This document shows positions 48,427 through 59,938 of a stretch of 64,000 nucleotides of DNA, in pieces (the first letter of the stretch is position 1; every line of letters begins with the position of its first letter). A program made the position numbers and the translations under genes. Source of the DNA: Pasteurellaceae bacterium (GTDB taxonomy: Bacteria > Pseudomonadota > Gammaproteobacteria > Enterobacterales > Pasteurellaceae); contig JAUNAB010000002.1 of NCBI GenBank assembly GCA_030527795.1, positions 97,371 to 161,370 on the forward strand, written 5' to 3'. A model generated the notes under the pieces. The model saw only the letters and a list, made by a program, of their open reading frames with translations. It was not told the DNA's origin and made no database searches.

Positions 48427-51342
48427 TTACTCGACTTTCGCCACACAAGGATCGGAATAAACGTGGCTCACAGCACTATGATGCCCCGCTTGTCCCTTGC
48501 CGTGGAAATAATAACGGCTTTCTTTCCATTCCACGATCTCAAATGGCGGATTAGTTTGTTCTGACGCTTTAGCTAATGTCGTCCCCATTTTGGTATGTTG
48601 CACGGCAGAAATTGTACCTAATTGCCCTTTAAAGCAATAACCGCGGTCTAAAATTGCATTATTTTTTGGCTCAGTTGATACAGCACTTGATGACGCATTC
48701 GCTGCTGACGAGAAATCTGTCATATTAGCAACCTTTTGCATTGACACATCGTGCTGTTGTTCTTGCGTTAAACGCTGTAGCGACTCTTGCACTTTTTTCT
48801 CAACTGAATCATTCGCAGGTTGGGTAACTAAGCCAAAAGGTTGGCTGTTTTCCACGTGGTCAACCATTGCCGTCGCAGGAACTAACACAGCAGCGGCATC
48901 TTTATTTGGTGACGCAACTTGCGTTTCCGCTTGCTGCTCTAATAATTCATCCACAGATAAAAATGCATTCTCTTTGGTTTTTTCTTGCACAACATTATGA
49001 GCAATCCACACCTTACCACTGGCTAATTCAGGCGATGCTGCCGCAAACGCTAATGGCATTGGTGAAACATTCTCACTAGGCGAATTTTGACGACGACGTT
49101 TATTATTCGCACGCAAATGACGTGATAAACGGCGTTGACGAGAGTTGTCACGCTCATTACGTTCACGCATATCATCTTGATGAGTTTCTGTACTAAGTGG
49201 TTGGTTGACTACTGATAACCCAAAATCATCGGCTTTTTTGTCCGCGGTTTCAGCATTTTTCTCAATGCTTTTTCCTACGGTTTCTGCTGATGAATTGACA
49301 TTATCTCCAACACGCACTTTTTTGCGTAAATCTCGGCGTGGACGACGTTGTGTTAAATTATCGCGATTTTCTTCCACAATAATTTCACGATTCTCAATAA
49401 CATTCGTATTTTCTAACTTATTTTCATCAGCTTGAGTACGATTATTACGTTTACTGCGTTCATTACGATTATTGCGTTCGCTAACTCGCTCTTCATTCGT
49501 TTCCTGTCCATTCGGCTTAGTATTACGTTCATTTCGCACACGACGATTATTACGGCGATCATTATTCCGCTCGTTGCGTCGGTTATTGCGTGAATTACGC
49601 TTTTTAGGCTCAGGTTGTTCAGGTTCACTGGCAAATAACGCTTTAATCTTGGCAATAATACGAGCCAATAAAGACGGTTTATGCTCAACTTTTTGTTCAA
49701 CTACTGGCGCAGGTTCTGAAATCGTCATAGATAACACTGGCGTTTCCAGCACTGGCTCACTAACAGGCACATCCACATTCCGTGAAACCAGTGAATTATC
49801 CTCAGCAAAAAGCCCTTCATCAGATTGCTCGTAGATTTTTGGCAAGTTATAGCTGAAGGTATTTAAATCTTCACCTTTTTTAACACGGAAGACGTTGAAA
49901 TGTGGTGTTTCCATTGATTCGTTAGGTACGACCACAATATCCACATCATGTCGTTTTTCAATACTACTAATCGCTTTTCGTTTTTCATTAAGTAAATAAG
50001 ACGCAATCTGTACAGGCACAAGGCAATATACTTTTTGGCTATGTTCTTTCAGTGCTTCTTCTTCAATCAAACGCAAAATAGATAAGGATAACGACTCATT
50101 ATCGCGGATTTTTCCTGTACCTTGACAACGCGGGCAAATATGGTGTGATGATTCACCAAGGGATGGACTCAAACGTTGACGCGACATTTCCAGTAAACCA
50201 AAACGTGAAATACGGCTAATTTGAATACGCGCCCGATCTTGTCGTACCGCATCACGAATACGATTTTCCACTTCACGCTGATGACGAACAGGGGTCATAT
50301 CAATAAAATCAATGACAATTAATCCGCCCAAATCACGCAAACGTAATTGGCGTGCAATTTCGTCCGCGGCTTCAAGGTTGGTATTTAGTGCAGTTTCTTC
50401 AATATCGCCACCACGGGTTGAACGCGCGGAGTTAATATCAATCGCGGTTAATGCTTCGGTTACGTCAATCACAATTGAACCACCCGATGGCAAACGCACT
50501 TCTCGTTGGAAAGCGGATTCAATTTGAGATTCAATTTGATAATGACTAAATAACGGCACTTCGCCCTGATACAATTTCACACGATTCAAGAAATCAGGAC
50601 GTACTAATTTAATATGTGCTTTGGCTTTTTCGTAAATTTTCGGATTATCAATTAGAATTTCGCTAATATCACGACGCAGATAATCACGAATAGCACGAAC
50701 AATCACATCCGATTCTTGATGAATTAAAAAAGGTGCTGGGCGACTTTCTGAGGCTTTTTTGATCGCATCCCAATGATGCAATAATACTTTTAAATCCCAT
50801 TGCAATTCTTCTGGTGATTTGCCCACACCAGCAGTACGCACAATTAATCCAACATCATCAGGCACATCAAGAGAACTTAGGGCTTCTTTTAATTCCTGAC
50901 GTTCATCACCTTCAATACGGCGAGAAATGCCACCTGCACGCGGATTGTTTGGCATAATCACTAAATAACTGCCCGCTAAAGAAATAAAGGTTGTCAACGC
51001 AGCCCCTTTATTACCACGTTCTTCTTTATTTACCTGAACAATGACTTCCTGCCCTTCTTTCAAAATATCTTTAATATTCGGGCGACCTTGGAAAACATAA
51101 TTTTCAGGAAAATATTCACGTGCAATTTCTTTTAATGATAAAAAACCATGACGTTCAGCACCATAATCAACAAAGGCAGCTTCAAGGCTTTGTTCAACGC
51201 GAGTAATACGCCCCTTATAAATGTTTGCCTTTTTTTGTTCGTGACCTGGATGTTCAATATCCAAATCAAATAACCGTTGCCCATCAACAAGTGCAACACG
51301 CAACTCTTCTTTTTGAGTTGCATTAATTAACATTCTTTTCAT
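48427..51342 (-). CDS. rne: Ribonuclease E
   Basis: 971-residue endonuclease and degradosome scaffold. The N-terminal catalytic half has [21 protein letters not shown], the S1 domain, DNase I-like motifs ([18 protein letters not shown]) and the zinc-link CPRCQGTGK. The C-terminal half holds a long low-complexity Asn/Arg segment (about residues 575-640, e.g. [17 protein letters not shown]) that probably binds RNA. A structured leader precedes the start. It is divergent from rluC as in E. coli. Confidence 0.96.
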   Translation of the reverse strand: MKRMLINATQKEELRVALVDGQRLFDLDIEHPGHEQKKANIYKGRITRVEQSLEAAFVDYGAERHGFLSLKEIAREYFPENYVFQGRPNIKDILKEGQEVIVQVNKEERGNKGAALTTFISLAGSYLVIMPNNPRAGGISRRIEGDERQELKEALSSLDVPDDVGLIVRTAGVGKSPEELQWDLKVLLHHWDAIKKASESRPAPFLIHQESDVIVRAIRDYLRRDISEILIDNPKIYEKAKAHIKLVRPDFLNRVKLYQGEVPLFSHYQIESQIESAFQREVRLPSGGSIVIDVTEALTAIDINSARSTRGGDIEETALNTNLEAADEIARQLRLRDLGGLIVIDFIDMTPVRHQREVENRIRDAVRQDRARIQISRISRFGLLEMSRQRLSPSLGESSHHICPRCQGTGKIRDNESLSLSILRLIEEEALKEHSQKVYCLVPVQIASYLLNEKRKAISSIEKRHDVDIVVVPNESMETPHFNVFRVKKGEDLNTFSYNLPKIYEQSDEGLFAEDNSLVSRNVDVPVSEPVLETPVLSMTISEPAPVVEQKVEHKPSLLARIIAKIKALFASEPEQPEPKKRNSRNNRRNERNNDRRNNRRVRNERNTKPNGQETNEERVSERNNRNERSKRNNRTQADENKLENTNVIENREIIVEENRDNLTQRRPRRDLRKKVRVGDNVNSSAETVGKSIEKNAETADKKADDFGLSVVNQPLSTETHQDDMRERNERDNSRQRRLSRHLRANNKRRRQNSPSENVSPMPLAFAAASPELASGKVWIAHNVVQEKTKENAFLSVDELLEQQAETQVASPNKDAAAVLVPATAMVDHVENSQPFGLVTQPANDSVEKKVQESLQRLTQEQQHDVSMQKVANMTDFSSAANASSSAVSTEPKNNAILDRGYCFKGQLGTISAVQHTKMGTTLAKASEQTNPPFEIVEWKESRYYFHGKGQAGHHSAVSHVYSDPCVAKVE

Positions 51343-51393
51343 TGAAAATTTTCTCTATTTTTATTCTAAAATTAAAGTAAATGTAACAATACC

Positions 51394-51482
51394 TTAGTCC
51401 TTTTGACTAAACTTTACTATCGACCTCGTGCTTGTCGCCGTTTGTCAATCTCCCGATTGTCAACGACTGGGTGCTTTGATAG
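51394..51482 (-). promoter_or_regulatory. Structured rne leader (rne5-like autoregulatory candidate)
   Basis: Within the 424-base rne-rluC gap three nested or adjacent stems are visible: TTAGTC/GACTAA (51394-51410), CTATC/GATAG closing 51417-51482, and CAATC-TCCC-GATTG (51446-51459). E. coli rne autoregulates through a long structured leader (rne5); the position fits, though I cannot verify homology. The rest of the gap holds an uptake core at 51714 in front of rluC. Confidence 0.5.
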
Positions 51483-51766
51483 CATTAACGCTAACAATTT
51501 AACGTTAAAAATCTAAATTTGAGAACGGATAAATTTAGCAAGTCTATATTATTACTTTACATAAAATCGTTAAAAATTAATGTCTTATGCCAAATGCCGC
51601 AATAATTTTGATTTAACGATACCACTGTTTTTCATCCCTATTTTAAGGTATAAAAAGACGCTGTATTATGGACTGTTCACATTGATTTAGCAAGGTATTT
51701 CGCGAATTTTAATCCGCGGTTTTTTATGCTAAAATTCACGCAAATTTAATTCGTTTTAAGGTATCA

Positions 51767-52729
51767 ATGAGCGAGAAAATCATTAATCAAGCAGTGAAAA
51801 TGTTAACAATCAGTAGCGATGAAAGCGGGCAACGGATTGATAACTACCTACTTAGCAAATTAAAAGGCGTGCCTAAAAGCTTGATTTATCGCATTGTGCG
51901 TAAAGGCGAAGTTCGCGTCAATAAAGGGCGAATTAGACCTGAATATAAATTGCAAGCAGGCGATATCGTGAGAATTCCACCCGTTCGCGTATCGGAAAAG
52001 ACACAACCGCCCATCTCCAATAAATTAAACAAAGTAGCACAACTTGAACAACATATTTTATTTGAAGATGATCATTTGCTCATTCTCAACAAACCTTCAG
52101 GGATTGCCGTTCACGGCGGAAGTGGGTTAAATTTCGGTGTAATTGAAGCATTACGCGTATTACGCCCCGACGCGCGCTTTTTAGAATTAGTCCATCGTTT
52201 AGACCGCGATACCTCTGGCATTTTACTGATCGCAAAAAAACGTTCCGCCCTACGCCATTTGCACGAACAATTACGAATGAAAACCGTGCAAAAAGACTAT
52301 TTAGCTTTAGTGCGAGGCCAATGGCAATCCCATTGCAAAGTTATTCAAGCTCCCTTATTGAAAAATGAACTTGCTAGTGGCGAGCGTATTGTCCGCGTCA
52401 GTGAGCAAGGCAAGCCATCCGAAACACGCTTTAGCATAGAAGAACGCTATCCTAATGCCACGCTCGTCAAGGCTTCGCCTGTGACAGGGCGTACTCATCA
52501 AATCCGCGTGCATTGCCAATATGCAGGGCATCCCATTGCACTAGATGATAAATATGGCGACAAAGAATTTGATCAACAACTCCTTTCTCTTGGTTTAAAC
52601 CGTTTATTTTTGCACGCTTTCGCCATTCGTTTTGAACACCCCAAGTCAAACGAAACCTTGCGAATTAACGCTCCCCTAGATGAAAAAATGAAAGGCATTT
52701 TAAAGCAATTACGCCATAGCGAATATTAA
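51767..52729 (+). CDS. rluC: 23S rRNA pseudouridine synthase RluC
   Basis: 320-residue RluA-family enzyme (positions 955, 2504, 2580 in E. coli). An N-terminal S4 domain (QRIDNYLLSKLKGVPKSLIYR) precedes the catalytic HRLDRDTSGILL with the essential Asp. Divergent from rne. Confidence 0.95.
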   Translation: MSEKIINQAVKMLTISSDESGQRIDNYLLSKLKGVPKSLIYRIVRKGEVRVNKGRIRPEYKLQAGDIVRIPPVRVSEKTQPPISNKLNKVAQLEQHILFEDDHLLILNKPSGIAVHGGSGLNFGVIEALRVLRPDARFLELVHRLDRDTSGILLIAKKRSALRHLHEQLRMKTVQKDYLALVRGQWQSHCKVIQAPLLKNELASGERIVRVSEQGKPSETRFSIEERYPNATLVKASPVTGRTHQIRVHCQYAGHPIALDDKYGDKEFDQQLLSLGLNRLFLHAFAIRFEHPKSNETLRINAPLDEKMKGILKQLRHSEY

Positions 52730-52748
52730 TCCCTTTCAACTCAAAATC

Positions 52749-52790
52749 AAACTGCGGTCAAAAAAACGGCTTAATTTTTGACCGCGGTTT
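52749..52790. repeat. Uptake-core pair with an intermediate-type left core
   Basis: The left core reads AACTGCGGTCA, one base from the AACCGCGGT form of this window and one base from AAGTGCGGT; the right core is a full ACCGCGGT. Spacer CGGCTTAA. It lies 19 bases past the deaD stop, in the leftward orientation. Confidence 0.8.
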
Positions 52791-52808
52791 GTTTAATGAT
52801 TGAGAAGA

Positions 52809-54632
52809 TTAACGGCGTTTGCCACGACCTTCTGAGCGTTCGCCCGTTCTTTCACGAAAATCTCGGCGTGGTTTATCGTTAAAGCGTTTACCACGTCCGC
52901 CATTATCACGTTCAGCACCGAAATCGTTACGCCCATTTTTGCGTTTGCCACGCCCAAAATCATTCCGTTCACCTGCTTGTACCGCACCAAGTAAGCTCAT
53001 ACGCATTTGCTTATTCAATACGCGTGCTTTGGCAAAGACTTGTAGCAATTCTTTCGGCATTCCTTGTGGCAATTCAATCGTAGAATAATCATCATGCAAT
53101 TTGATGTGTCCAATATTACGGCTATTGATATCGCCTTCATTGGCAATCGCACCCACAATATGACGCACTTCAACACCGTCAGCACGCCCAATTTCAATAC
53201 GATAGAGATCCATTGGTTGTGCATTACCATAACCACGGCGTTCTTGCGAACGTGGGTTATCGCGGCGTTCGCCACGCTCACGACGATCATCACGGCGACG
53301 TTTTTCAATCGGTGCATCTGGCGGTAAAATCAGTTTTTGTTTGCCTTGAAGCAACATTAACATCGCTGCCGCAATATCTTCTTGATCTTGATCCGCGGTA
53401 AATAAATCTTCCAATAAACTGCGATATTGTTCTAAATCGTGATGCTCAAGCTGTTTAGTGATTTTTGCTTTGAATTTCTCACGGCGACATTGTTGCAATA
53501 ATTCGTGATTTGGAACATCCACTTCATCAATCGGCTTTTTCATCAAGCGTTCAATGTTGCCTAATAAACGGCGTTCACGCGGTTCAACAAATAGGATTGC
53601 ACGCCCTGCACGCCCTGCTCGCCCTGTTCGACCGATACGGTGAACATAGCTTTCTGCATCAAGCGGAATATCATAGTTAACCACAAGACTAATACGTTCA
53701 ACATCTAATCCACGTGCCGCAACATCCGTAGCTACTAAAATATCAAGGCTACCGTTGCGTAAGCGATCAAGGGTTTGCTCACGTGCTTGTTGTGTCATAT
53801 CGCCATTTAATGCAGCAGCACGGAAACCATATTTATCCAATAATTCCGTTAAATCTAATGTGCCTGTTTTGGTACGGGTGAAAATAATCGCAGCATCAAA
53901 ATCTTCTACTTCTAAAAAGCGTAGCAACGCATCATTTTTGCGGAAACCGCGGACAAACCAACAGATTTGAGTAATGTCTGGATTGGTGCGTTGAGTAGAT
54001 TGGATTTTCACTTCTTGTGGATCATTCATAAAACGTTTCGTAATACGACGGATCGGCTCTGGCATTGTTGCCGAGAAAAGTGCCGTTTGATGATGCTCTG
54101 GCAATTCCGCCATAACAGTTTCAACATCATCAATAAAGCCCATTCGTAGCATTTCATCCGCTTCATCAAGAACAATAAATTTTAATTCTGATAAATCTAG
54201 CGTGCCACGGCGAATATGATCAAGAATACGCCCAGGCGTTCCCACTACAACTTGTGCACCTTGGCGTAATGCTCGCAATTGGATATCATAGCGTTGCCCA
54301 CCATATAGGGTCACCACTTGTACGCCTTTTGCATATTTTGTAAATTGTTCACAGGCATCCGCAACCTGAATTGCAAGTTCACGGGTTGGCGCCATTACCA
54401 ACAGTTGTGGGTGACGTTGTGCTGTATCAATTTTGGCTAATAAAGGTAAAGAAAATGCCGCAGTTTTACCGCTCCCTGTTTGTGCCATACCCAACACATC
54501 TCTCCCACTTAATAAATGAGGAATACAAGCTTGTTGAATAGGAGAAGGTGCTTCAAAACCTAAGTCAGAAACAGCAGAAAGAATGAATTCAGGCAAGCCT
54601 AAATCCGCAAAAGAAATGTTAGTTTCAGTCAT
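52809..54632 (-). CDS. deaD: DEAD-box RNA helicase DeaD/CsdA
   Basis: 607-residue helicase for ribosome assembly and mRNA decay in the cold. Motifs: Q-motif before [18 protein letters not shown] in [11 protein letters not shown], and [13 protein letters not shown]; then the DbpA-type RNA-binding domain and an Arg/Gly-rich tail. It is third in pnp-nlpI-deaD as in E. coli. Confidence 0.96.
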   Translation of the reverse strand: MTETNISFADLGLPEFILSAVSDLGFEAPSPIQQACIPHLLSGRDVLGMAQTGSGKTAAFSLPLLAKIDTAQRHPQLLVMAPTRELAIQVADACEQFTKYAKGVQVVTLYGGQRYDIQLRALRQGAQVVVGTPGRILDHIRRGTLDLSELKFIVLDEADEMLRMGFIDDVETVMAELPEHHQTALFSATMPEPIRRITKRFMNDPQEVKIQSTQRTNPDITQICWFVRGFRKNDALLRFLEVEDFDAAIIFTRTKTGTLDLTELLDKYGFRAAALNGDMTQQAREQTLDRLRNGSLDILVATDVAARGLDVERISLVVNYDIPLDAESYVHRIGRTGRAGRAGRAILFVEPRERRLLGNIERLMKKPIDEVDVPNHELLQQCRREKFKAKITKQLEHHDLEQYRSLLEDLFTADQDQEDIAAAMLMLLQGKQKLILPPDAPIEKRRRDDRRERGERRDNPRSQERRGYGNAQPMDLYRIEIGRADGVEVRHIVGAIANEGDINSRNIGHIKLHDDYSTIELPQGMPKELLQVFAKARVLNKQMRMSLLGAVQAGERNDFGRGKRKNGRNDFGAERDNGGRGKRFNDKPRRDFRERTGERSEGRGKRR

Positions 54633-54716
54633 TAAAATACTCGAATATAAAATAAAGGAAAGCTCAATACGTGCTTAACTTTGTGTTGTTATTACTGTGG
54701 CTACCGTTCGGCAAAG

Positions 54717-55640
54717 TTATTTTTTCACCACACCTGGTTTTGTTTGTTCGCTGTCATCTTTCAATTTGTTCAGCTCAAACAACGCAAAACGATACTCAAC
54801 AAAGTTATATACTTGATTTGCCATTGCTAATTTGAATAGCGTTTCTGCTTCGTCATTATGACCCGCATTGAGTTTTTGTTTTGCTAGATAAAAGTACGTT
54901 TCAGTTAGGATTTCCGCATATTGTTGCGATTGCGGATCAGCAAAGTGTTTAGCTTTATCCAATAAATCCTGTACCGAAATTTCGCCCATATAATACTGAA
55001 CGACATAAGTTCCCCAATATTCCGTAGAAAGCTGTTTTGCGCGTTCAACTAAATGTTGGTGAGCCAATTGCGGCTTAAATTCTTGTTCATTTAAGTATAA
55101 CCACAATGCACGATAAGGATCTTTAGGATTAGCCTGATAGAAATGTAAAAAATCCTGCTGTGCAAGGTTATAACGCCCCGTATAATAAAAATCTAAACCA
55201 CGATTTAGATAAGTATATTCATAGCTTGGATCAAGCTCTAATACTACATTGAAGGCTTCCAATGCACCATCATATTCTTCATCAAATAATAAATACAGAC
55301 CTAAATAATTATACACCGCGGCCATTTTTGGCTGCAATGCTAACGCTTGGGTAAAATCATAGCGAGCAAGTCCCCATAGCCCCAAGCTGTCATATAACGC
55401 GCCACGTTCAAAATGCAAACTTGCGCGTTCTTGCTTACCCAATTTCCCCACCAATAACATTTGATTAATCCGTGCAATCATCACTTCTTGTTCAAAATGT
55501 GCATTAGGGTATTGTTCGGCTAGTACAATTTTATTTTTAGATACAAACACTTCTGAACTGTTAATACAGCCACTCAGTCCGAAAGTGCAAAACACGATTA
55601 ACAAAGAAAAATACGCTGTTAATCTGTGTCGTAACCTCAT
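54717..55640 (-). CDS. nlpI: Lipoprotein NlpI
   Basis: 307-residue TPR lipoprotein, an adaptor for murein endopeptidase turnover. The signal ends in lipobox LSGC; TPR units include LHFERGALYDSLGLWGLARYDF and AAVYNYLGLYLLFDEEYDGALEAF. Between pnp and deaD. Confidence 0.94.
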   Translation of the reverse strand: MRLRHRLTAYFSLLIVFCTFGLSGCINSSEVFVSKNKIVLAEQYPNAHFEQEVMIARINQMLLVGKLGKQERASLHFERGALYDSLGLWGLARYDFTQALALQPKMAAVYNYLGLYLLFDEEYDGALEAFNVVLELDPSYEYTYLNRGLDFYYTGRYNLAQQDFLHFYQANPKDPYRALWLYLNEQEFKPQLAHQHLVERAKQLSTEYWGTYVVQYYMGEISVQDLLDKAKHFADPQSQQYAEILTETYFYLAKQKLNAGHNDEAETLFKLAMANQVYNFVEYRFALFELNKLKDDSEQTKPGVVKK

Positions 55641-55716
55641 TGTGTTATCCTATCATTGATTGGGAAATTCGGAAATTAAGCTGCATTAAATAAAATAAAT
55701 GTAGCTTTACTCACAA

Positions 55717-57831
55717 TTAATCCGCGATAACTGTTGTTCCAACATCCGCTTGTGGCGTAATGTCTTTCATTGTTAAACGGATACGTCCTTGACGATCGAT
55801 TTCGACCACTTTCACTTGCACTTCTTGCCCAACGCTTAAATAGTCGCTGACTTTTTCCACGCGTTCATCTGCAATTTGTGAAATATGAACCAATCCTTCT
55901 TTATTGCCAACAACTGAGACAAAAGCACCGAAATCAGCTAAACGAGTCACTTTACCCGTATAAACCTGTCCAGTTTCAACTTCGGCAGTAATATCTTCAA
56001 TGCGTGACATCACTTCTTTCACTGCATTATTATCCACTGCGGCAATTTTAACTGTACCATCATCATCAATATCAATTGATGTGCCAGTTTCTTCGGTTAA
56101 TGCACGAATCACCGCACCACCTTTACCAATCACATCTTTGATTTTCTTCGGATCAATTTTCATTGTGTGGATACGCGGAGCGAAGTCAGAAATATCCGCA
56201 CGCGGTGCAGGAATCGCTTGTTCCATCACGCCTAAAATATGCATACGCGCACTTTTCGCTTGATTTAACGCAATCTGCATAATTTCTGCGGTAATCCCTT
56301 CAATTTTGATATCCATTTGCAATGCGGTTACTCCTTCACGCGTTCCCGCAACTTTAAAGTCCATATCGCCTAAATGATCTTCATCACCTAAAATATCAGA
56401 AAGCACCACAAATTTATCTTGTTCTTTTACTAAGCCCATTGCAATACCCGCAACCGCAGCTTTAATTGGTACACCTGCATCCATTAATGCTAATGATGCA
56501 CCACAAACAGATGCCATTGACGATGAACCATTTGACTCAGTGATTTCCGATACAACACGCACTACATACGGGAATTCAGCAAGGGTTGGCATCACAGCAG
56601 CGACACCGCGTTTCGCTAAACGACCATGTCCAATTTCACGGCGTTTCGGCGAACCAATCATGCCAGTTTCACCCACGGAATATGGAGGGAAGTTATAATG
56701 GAATAAGAAATGATCTGTTTTTTCGCCAGTCAATTCATCAATAATTTGCGCATCACGCTCTGTACCTAATGTTGCAACCGCTAACGCTTGGGTTTCGCCA
56801 CGCGTAAAGATTGCTGAACCGTGAGTACGAGGTAATACGCCCGTGCAAATATCCAACGCACGAACAGTATCCACCGTCCGTCCATCAATACGAGCTTCGC
56901 CTGCAATAATACGGCTACGCACAATTTGGCTTTCCAATGCCGTAATAATATCAATAATAGAACCTTCGATGATGGTTTCGTCTTTTGCGGTCAAGGTTGC
57001 AATCACATCGGCTTTGATGCTGTCAATTTGAGCATAACGGGCTTGTTTTTCGGTAATACGATATGCTTCACCTAAACGGTTTTCTGCTAATTCTTTCACT
57101 TGATTAATCAATGCAGTATTAAGTTCAGGTGCTACCCAATCCCAACGTGGTTTCCCTGCTTGTGCAGCGAATTCTTTAATCGCTTCCACTACAACTTGCT
57201 GTTGTTGATGACCGAATACAACCGCGGCTAACATTTGTTCTTCAGTTAGAATATCCGCTTCAGATTCCACCATCAATACCGCTTTATCCGTACCTGCAAC
57301 CACTAAATCCAAACGGCTTTGTTTTTGCTCGGTAATAGTTGGGTTTAAGACAAATTGATCATTGATGAAACCCACACGTGCTGCACCAATCGGCCCATTA
57401 AATGGCACGCCTGAAAGTGAAAGTGCTGCTGATGCACCAATCATCGCCACTAAATCTGGGCTAATTTGTGGATTAACCGATAAGACTGTCGCCACAATTT
57501 GAATTTCGTTATAAAACCCTTCTGGGAATAACGGACGAATTGGGCGGTCAATCAAACGTGCAATTAATGTTTCGCCTTCAGAAGGACGTCCTTCACGTTT
57601 GAAAAAACCGCCAGGGATACGACCTGCCGCATAAGTACGCTCTTGGTAATTCACCGTTAATGGAAAGAAATCCTGCCCTTCTTTCACATCTTTTTTTGCC
57701 ACAACGGTCACTAATACAGAGGTATCATCCATACTTGCAATGACAGCAGCGGTAGCTTGGCGCGCAATCGCACCCGTTTCTAATGTTACGGTATGTTGAC
57801 CGTATTGAAATTGTTTTACAATTGGAGTCAC
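55717..57831 (-). CDS. pnp: Polynucleotide phosphorylase
   Basis: 704-residue 3'-to-5' exoribonuclease. Two RNase PH domains, then KH ([17 protein letters not shown]) and S1 ([18 protein letters not shown]) domains. It partners with RNase E, encoded 4.4 kb away. rpsO, pnp's usual upstream neighbour in E. coli, is not adjacent here. Confidence 0.98.
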   Translation of the reverse strand: MTPIVKQFQYGQHTVTLETGAIARQATAAVIASMDDTSVLVTVVAKKDVKEGQDFFPLTVNYQERTYAAGRIPGGFFKREGRPSEGETLIARLIDRPIRPLFPEGFYNEIQIVATVLSVNPQISPDLVAMIGASAALSLSGVPFNGPIGAARVGFINDQFVLNPTITEQKQSRLDLVVAGTDKAVLMVESEADILTEEQMLAAVVFGHQQQQVVVEAIKEFAAQAGKPRWDWVAPELNTALINQVKELAENRLGEAYRITEKQARYAQIDSIKADVIATLTAKDETIIEGSIIDIITALESQIVRSRIIAGEARIDGRTVDTVRALDICTGVLPRTHGSAIFTRGETQALAVATLGTERDAQIIDELTGEKTDHFLFHYNFPPYSVGETGMIGSPKRREIGHGRLAKRGVAAVMPTLAEFPYVVRVVSEITESNGSSSMASVCGASLALMDAGVPIKAAVAGIAMGLVKEQDKFVVLSDILGDEDHLGDMDFKVAGTREGVTALQMDIKIEGITAEIMQIALNQAKSARMHILGVMEQAIPAPRADISDFAPRIHTMKIDPKKIKDVIGKGGAVIRALTEETGTSIDIDDDGTVKIAAVDNNAVKEVMSRIEDITAEVETGQVYTGKVTRLADFGAFVSVVGNKEGLVHISQIADERVEKVSDYLSVGQEVQVKVVEIDRQGRIRLTMKDITPQADVGTTVIAD

Positions 57832-57880
57832 AATTTTTTCCTTTTAAAATAAAATGTTACTTATTTTTTCATTCCTAAAA

Positions 57881-57897
57881 TTTTGCGACTAGCAAAA
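57881..57897 (-). promoter_or_regulatory. Hairpin in the pnp leader
   Basis: TTTTGC-GACTA-GCAAAA, 50 bases upstream of pnp. In E. coli a leader stem cut by RNase III controls pnp; this is a candidate analogue only. The rest of 57832-58312 holds one uptake-core pair and nothing else I can support. Confidence 0.35.
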
Positions 57898-58055
57898 ATA
57901 TTCTCAACCATTGATGAGCAACGTGAAAATCCTTTTGATAGCCGCACGCTAAAGCGGAATGCAAAAAACTTCTTCATTATACAGACTTTTCAAGGGAATA
58001 GTAACTTTTTTACTTCGGTTAATGCGAAATCAATTCAACGTCAATAATTGGCGAC

Positions 58056-58097
58056 AAAACCGCGGTCAAAAAAACGAATGAATTTTTGATCGCGGTT
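58056..58097. repeat. Uptake-core pair between divergent pnp and aroK
   Basis: AAAACCGCGGTCAAAAA and TTTTTGATCGCGGTT (one base changed) around CGAATGA. No gene ends here, so it is not a terminator by position. Confidence 0.75.
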
Positions 58098-58312
58098 ATC
58101 GCTTAAATTCTCGCCAGTTGTGAAAATTAAAGGCATGAAATACGGTTATTTTTTCTGAAATGCAAATAAATTGAGCGTTAAGGTTGAAAAAGGGGGGCAT
58201 TTATTGCGATAATTCAAAAGTTTTGGTGATCCTTTACTTTATCGTTGAAATTTTAAACGATAATGGGTCGTTTTAATCATTTTATTGAAATCATTATGGC
58301 AGAATAATAACA

Positions 58313-58840
58313 ATGGCAGAAAAACGTAATATATTTTTAATTGGACCAATGGGTGCAGGTAAAAGCACGATTGGTCGCCAGTTAGCACAACAACTTCATA
58401 TGGAATTTATTGATTCCGATAACGAGATTGAACAACGAGCAGGTGCAGACATCAGCTGGATTTTTGATTTAGAAGGCGAACAAGGTTTTCGGAAGCGTGA
58501 AGAACGCATTATCAATGAACTCACTCAACGCCAAGGTATTGTCCTTTCTACGGGCGGTGGTGCGGTGCTGTCAAAAGATACGCGTAATCATTTATCCGCA
58601 CGCGGTATCGTGATTTATCTTGAAACAACCGTAGATAAACAGTTTGAACGTACTCAACGCGATAAAAAACGCCCTTTATTGCAAGATGCGGACGACCCGC
58701 GCCAAGTGCTAGAAGATTTAGCCAAAATTCGCAATCCGCTATACGAAGAAATCGCAGACATTATTCTCCCGACCGATGAACAAAGTGCGAAATTAATGGC
58801 AAACCAAATTATTGAATTAATTGACAACTCTCAAAATTAG
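58313..58840 (+). CDS. aroK: Shikimate kinase AroK
   Basis: 175-residue kinase of the chorismate pathway. P-loop [12 protein letters not shown], shikimate-binding FRKREE and STGGGAV are complete. First of aroK-aroB-dam. Confidence 0.97.
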   Translation: MAEKRNIFLIGPMGAGKSTIGRQLAQQLHMEFIDSDNEIEQRAGADISWIFDLEGEQGFRKREERIINELTQRQGIVLSTGGGAVLSKDTRNHLSARGIVIYLETTVDKQFERTQRDKKRPLLQDADDPRQVLEDLAKIRNPLYEEIADIILPTDEQSAKLMANQIIELIDNSQN

Positions 58841-58848
58841 GCAAAATT

Positions 58849-59937
58849 ATGCATTGTGTTAACGTTGAATTGAAACAGCGCCGTTACCCCATTTATATCG
58901 GCGAACAGTTACTAAGCGATCCTAAAGTTTATCCATTAAAAGCCAAGGATAAAGTGATGATCGTGAGCAATCCAACGGTCGCACCGCTCTATCTTGAGCA
59001 AGTTAGCCACACTTTAACGCAAATAGGTTGCCAAGTCAGCTCGGTTTTGATTCCTGACGGAGAAGAATACAAAACCATTGATTCACTTAATCTGATTTTT
59101 ACCGCACTACTTGAACAGCAGTACGGGCGAGATAGTACCTTAATCGCCTTAGGCGGCGGCGTAATTGGCGATGTGGCAGGTTATGCAGCAGCAAGCTACC
59201 AACGTGGTATTCGTTTTATTCAAATCCCCACCACCTTGTTAGCCCAAGTAGATTCATCAGTAGGTGGAAAAACCGCGGTCAATCATCCACTTGGAAAAAA
59301 TATGATCGGGGCATTTTATCAACCTTGCACCGTGATTATTGACAGCCTAACGTTATCTACACTGCCTAAACGCGAAATCAATGCAGGCTTAGCCGAAGTG
59401 ATTAAATACGGTGCAATTTTAGATTATCCGTTTTTTGAATGGCTAGAACAGCATATTGATGAGTTAGTTGCACTCAATCCCGATGCGTTACAATATTGCA
59501 TTACCCGTTGTTGTCAAATTAAAGCAGACGTTGTCGCACGTGATGAAACGGAACAAGGCGATCGTGCGTTACTCAATCTTGGACATACTTTTGGACACGC
59601 CATTGAAACCCATTTAGGCTATGGGCATTGGTTACACGGCGAAGCAGTCGCCGCAGGAATGATGATGGCAGCGACCCTTTCATATCAGTTGGGCGATTTA
59701 ACGCAATCAGATATTGCTCGCTTAGAAAAACTGTTAGCCCGTGCTAACTTACCTACGGTATCCCCTGATACAATGCAATCAGAAGATTATTTACCCCATA
59801 TGTTGCGTGATAAAAAAGTGATCGCAGGGCAATTACGTTTAGTGCTATTGCGTAAACTTGGGCAGGCTTATGTCAGCTCCGATGTAGATAAATCACGCGT
59901 ACTTGACGCCATTTCCGCTTGCACTCAATCTGACTAA
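58849..59937 (+). CDS. aroB: 3-dehydroquinate synthase AroB
   Basis: 362-residue NAD- and zinc-dependent enzyme. Conserved [33 protein letters not shown] and [12 protein letters not shown] are visible. An uptake core at 59274 encodes the T-A-V of the invariant GGKTAVN. Eight bases after aroK. Confidence 0.97.
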   Translation: MHCVNVELKQRRYPIYIGEQLLSDPKVYPLKAKDKVMIVSNPTVAPLYLEQVSHTLTQIGCQVSSVLIPDGEEYKTIDSLNLIFTALLEQQYGRDSTLIALGGGVIGDVAGYAAASYQRGIRFIQIPTTLLAQVDSSVGGKTAVNHPLGKNMIGAFYQPCTVIIDSLTLSTLPKREINAGLAEVIKYGAILDYPFFEWLEQHIDELVALNPDALQYCITRCCQIKADVVARDETEQGDRALLNLGHTFGHAIETHLGYGHWLHGEAVAAGMMMAATLSYQLGDLTQSDIARLEKLLARANLPTVSPDTMQSEDYLPHMLRDKKVIAGQLRLVLLRKLGQAYVSSDVDKSRVLDAISACTQSD

Positions 59938-59938
59938 A

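Noticed and set aside
49413..49834. Long ORFs antisense to the rne low-complexity region
   Set aside because: Shadow frames produced by repetitive Arg/Asn codons; no start signals or recognisable protein features.
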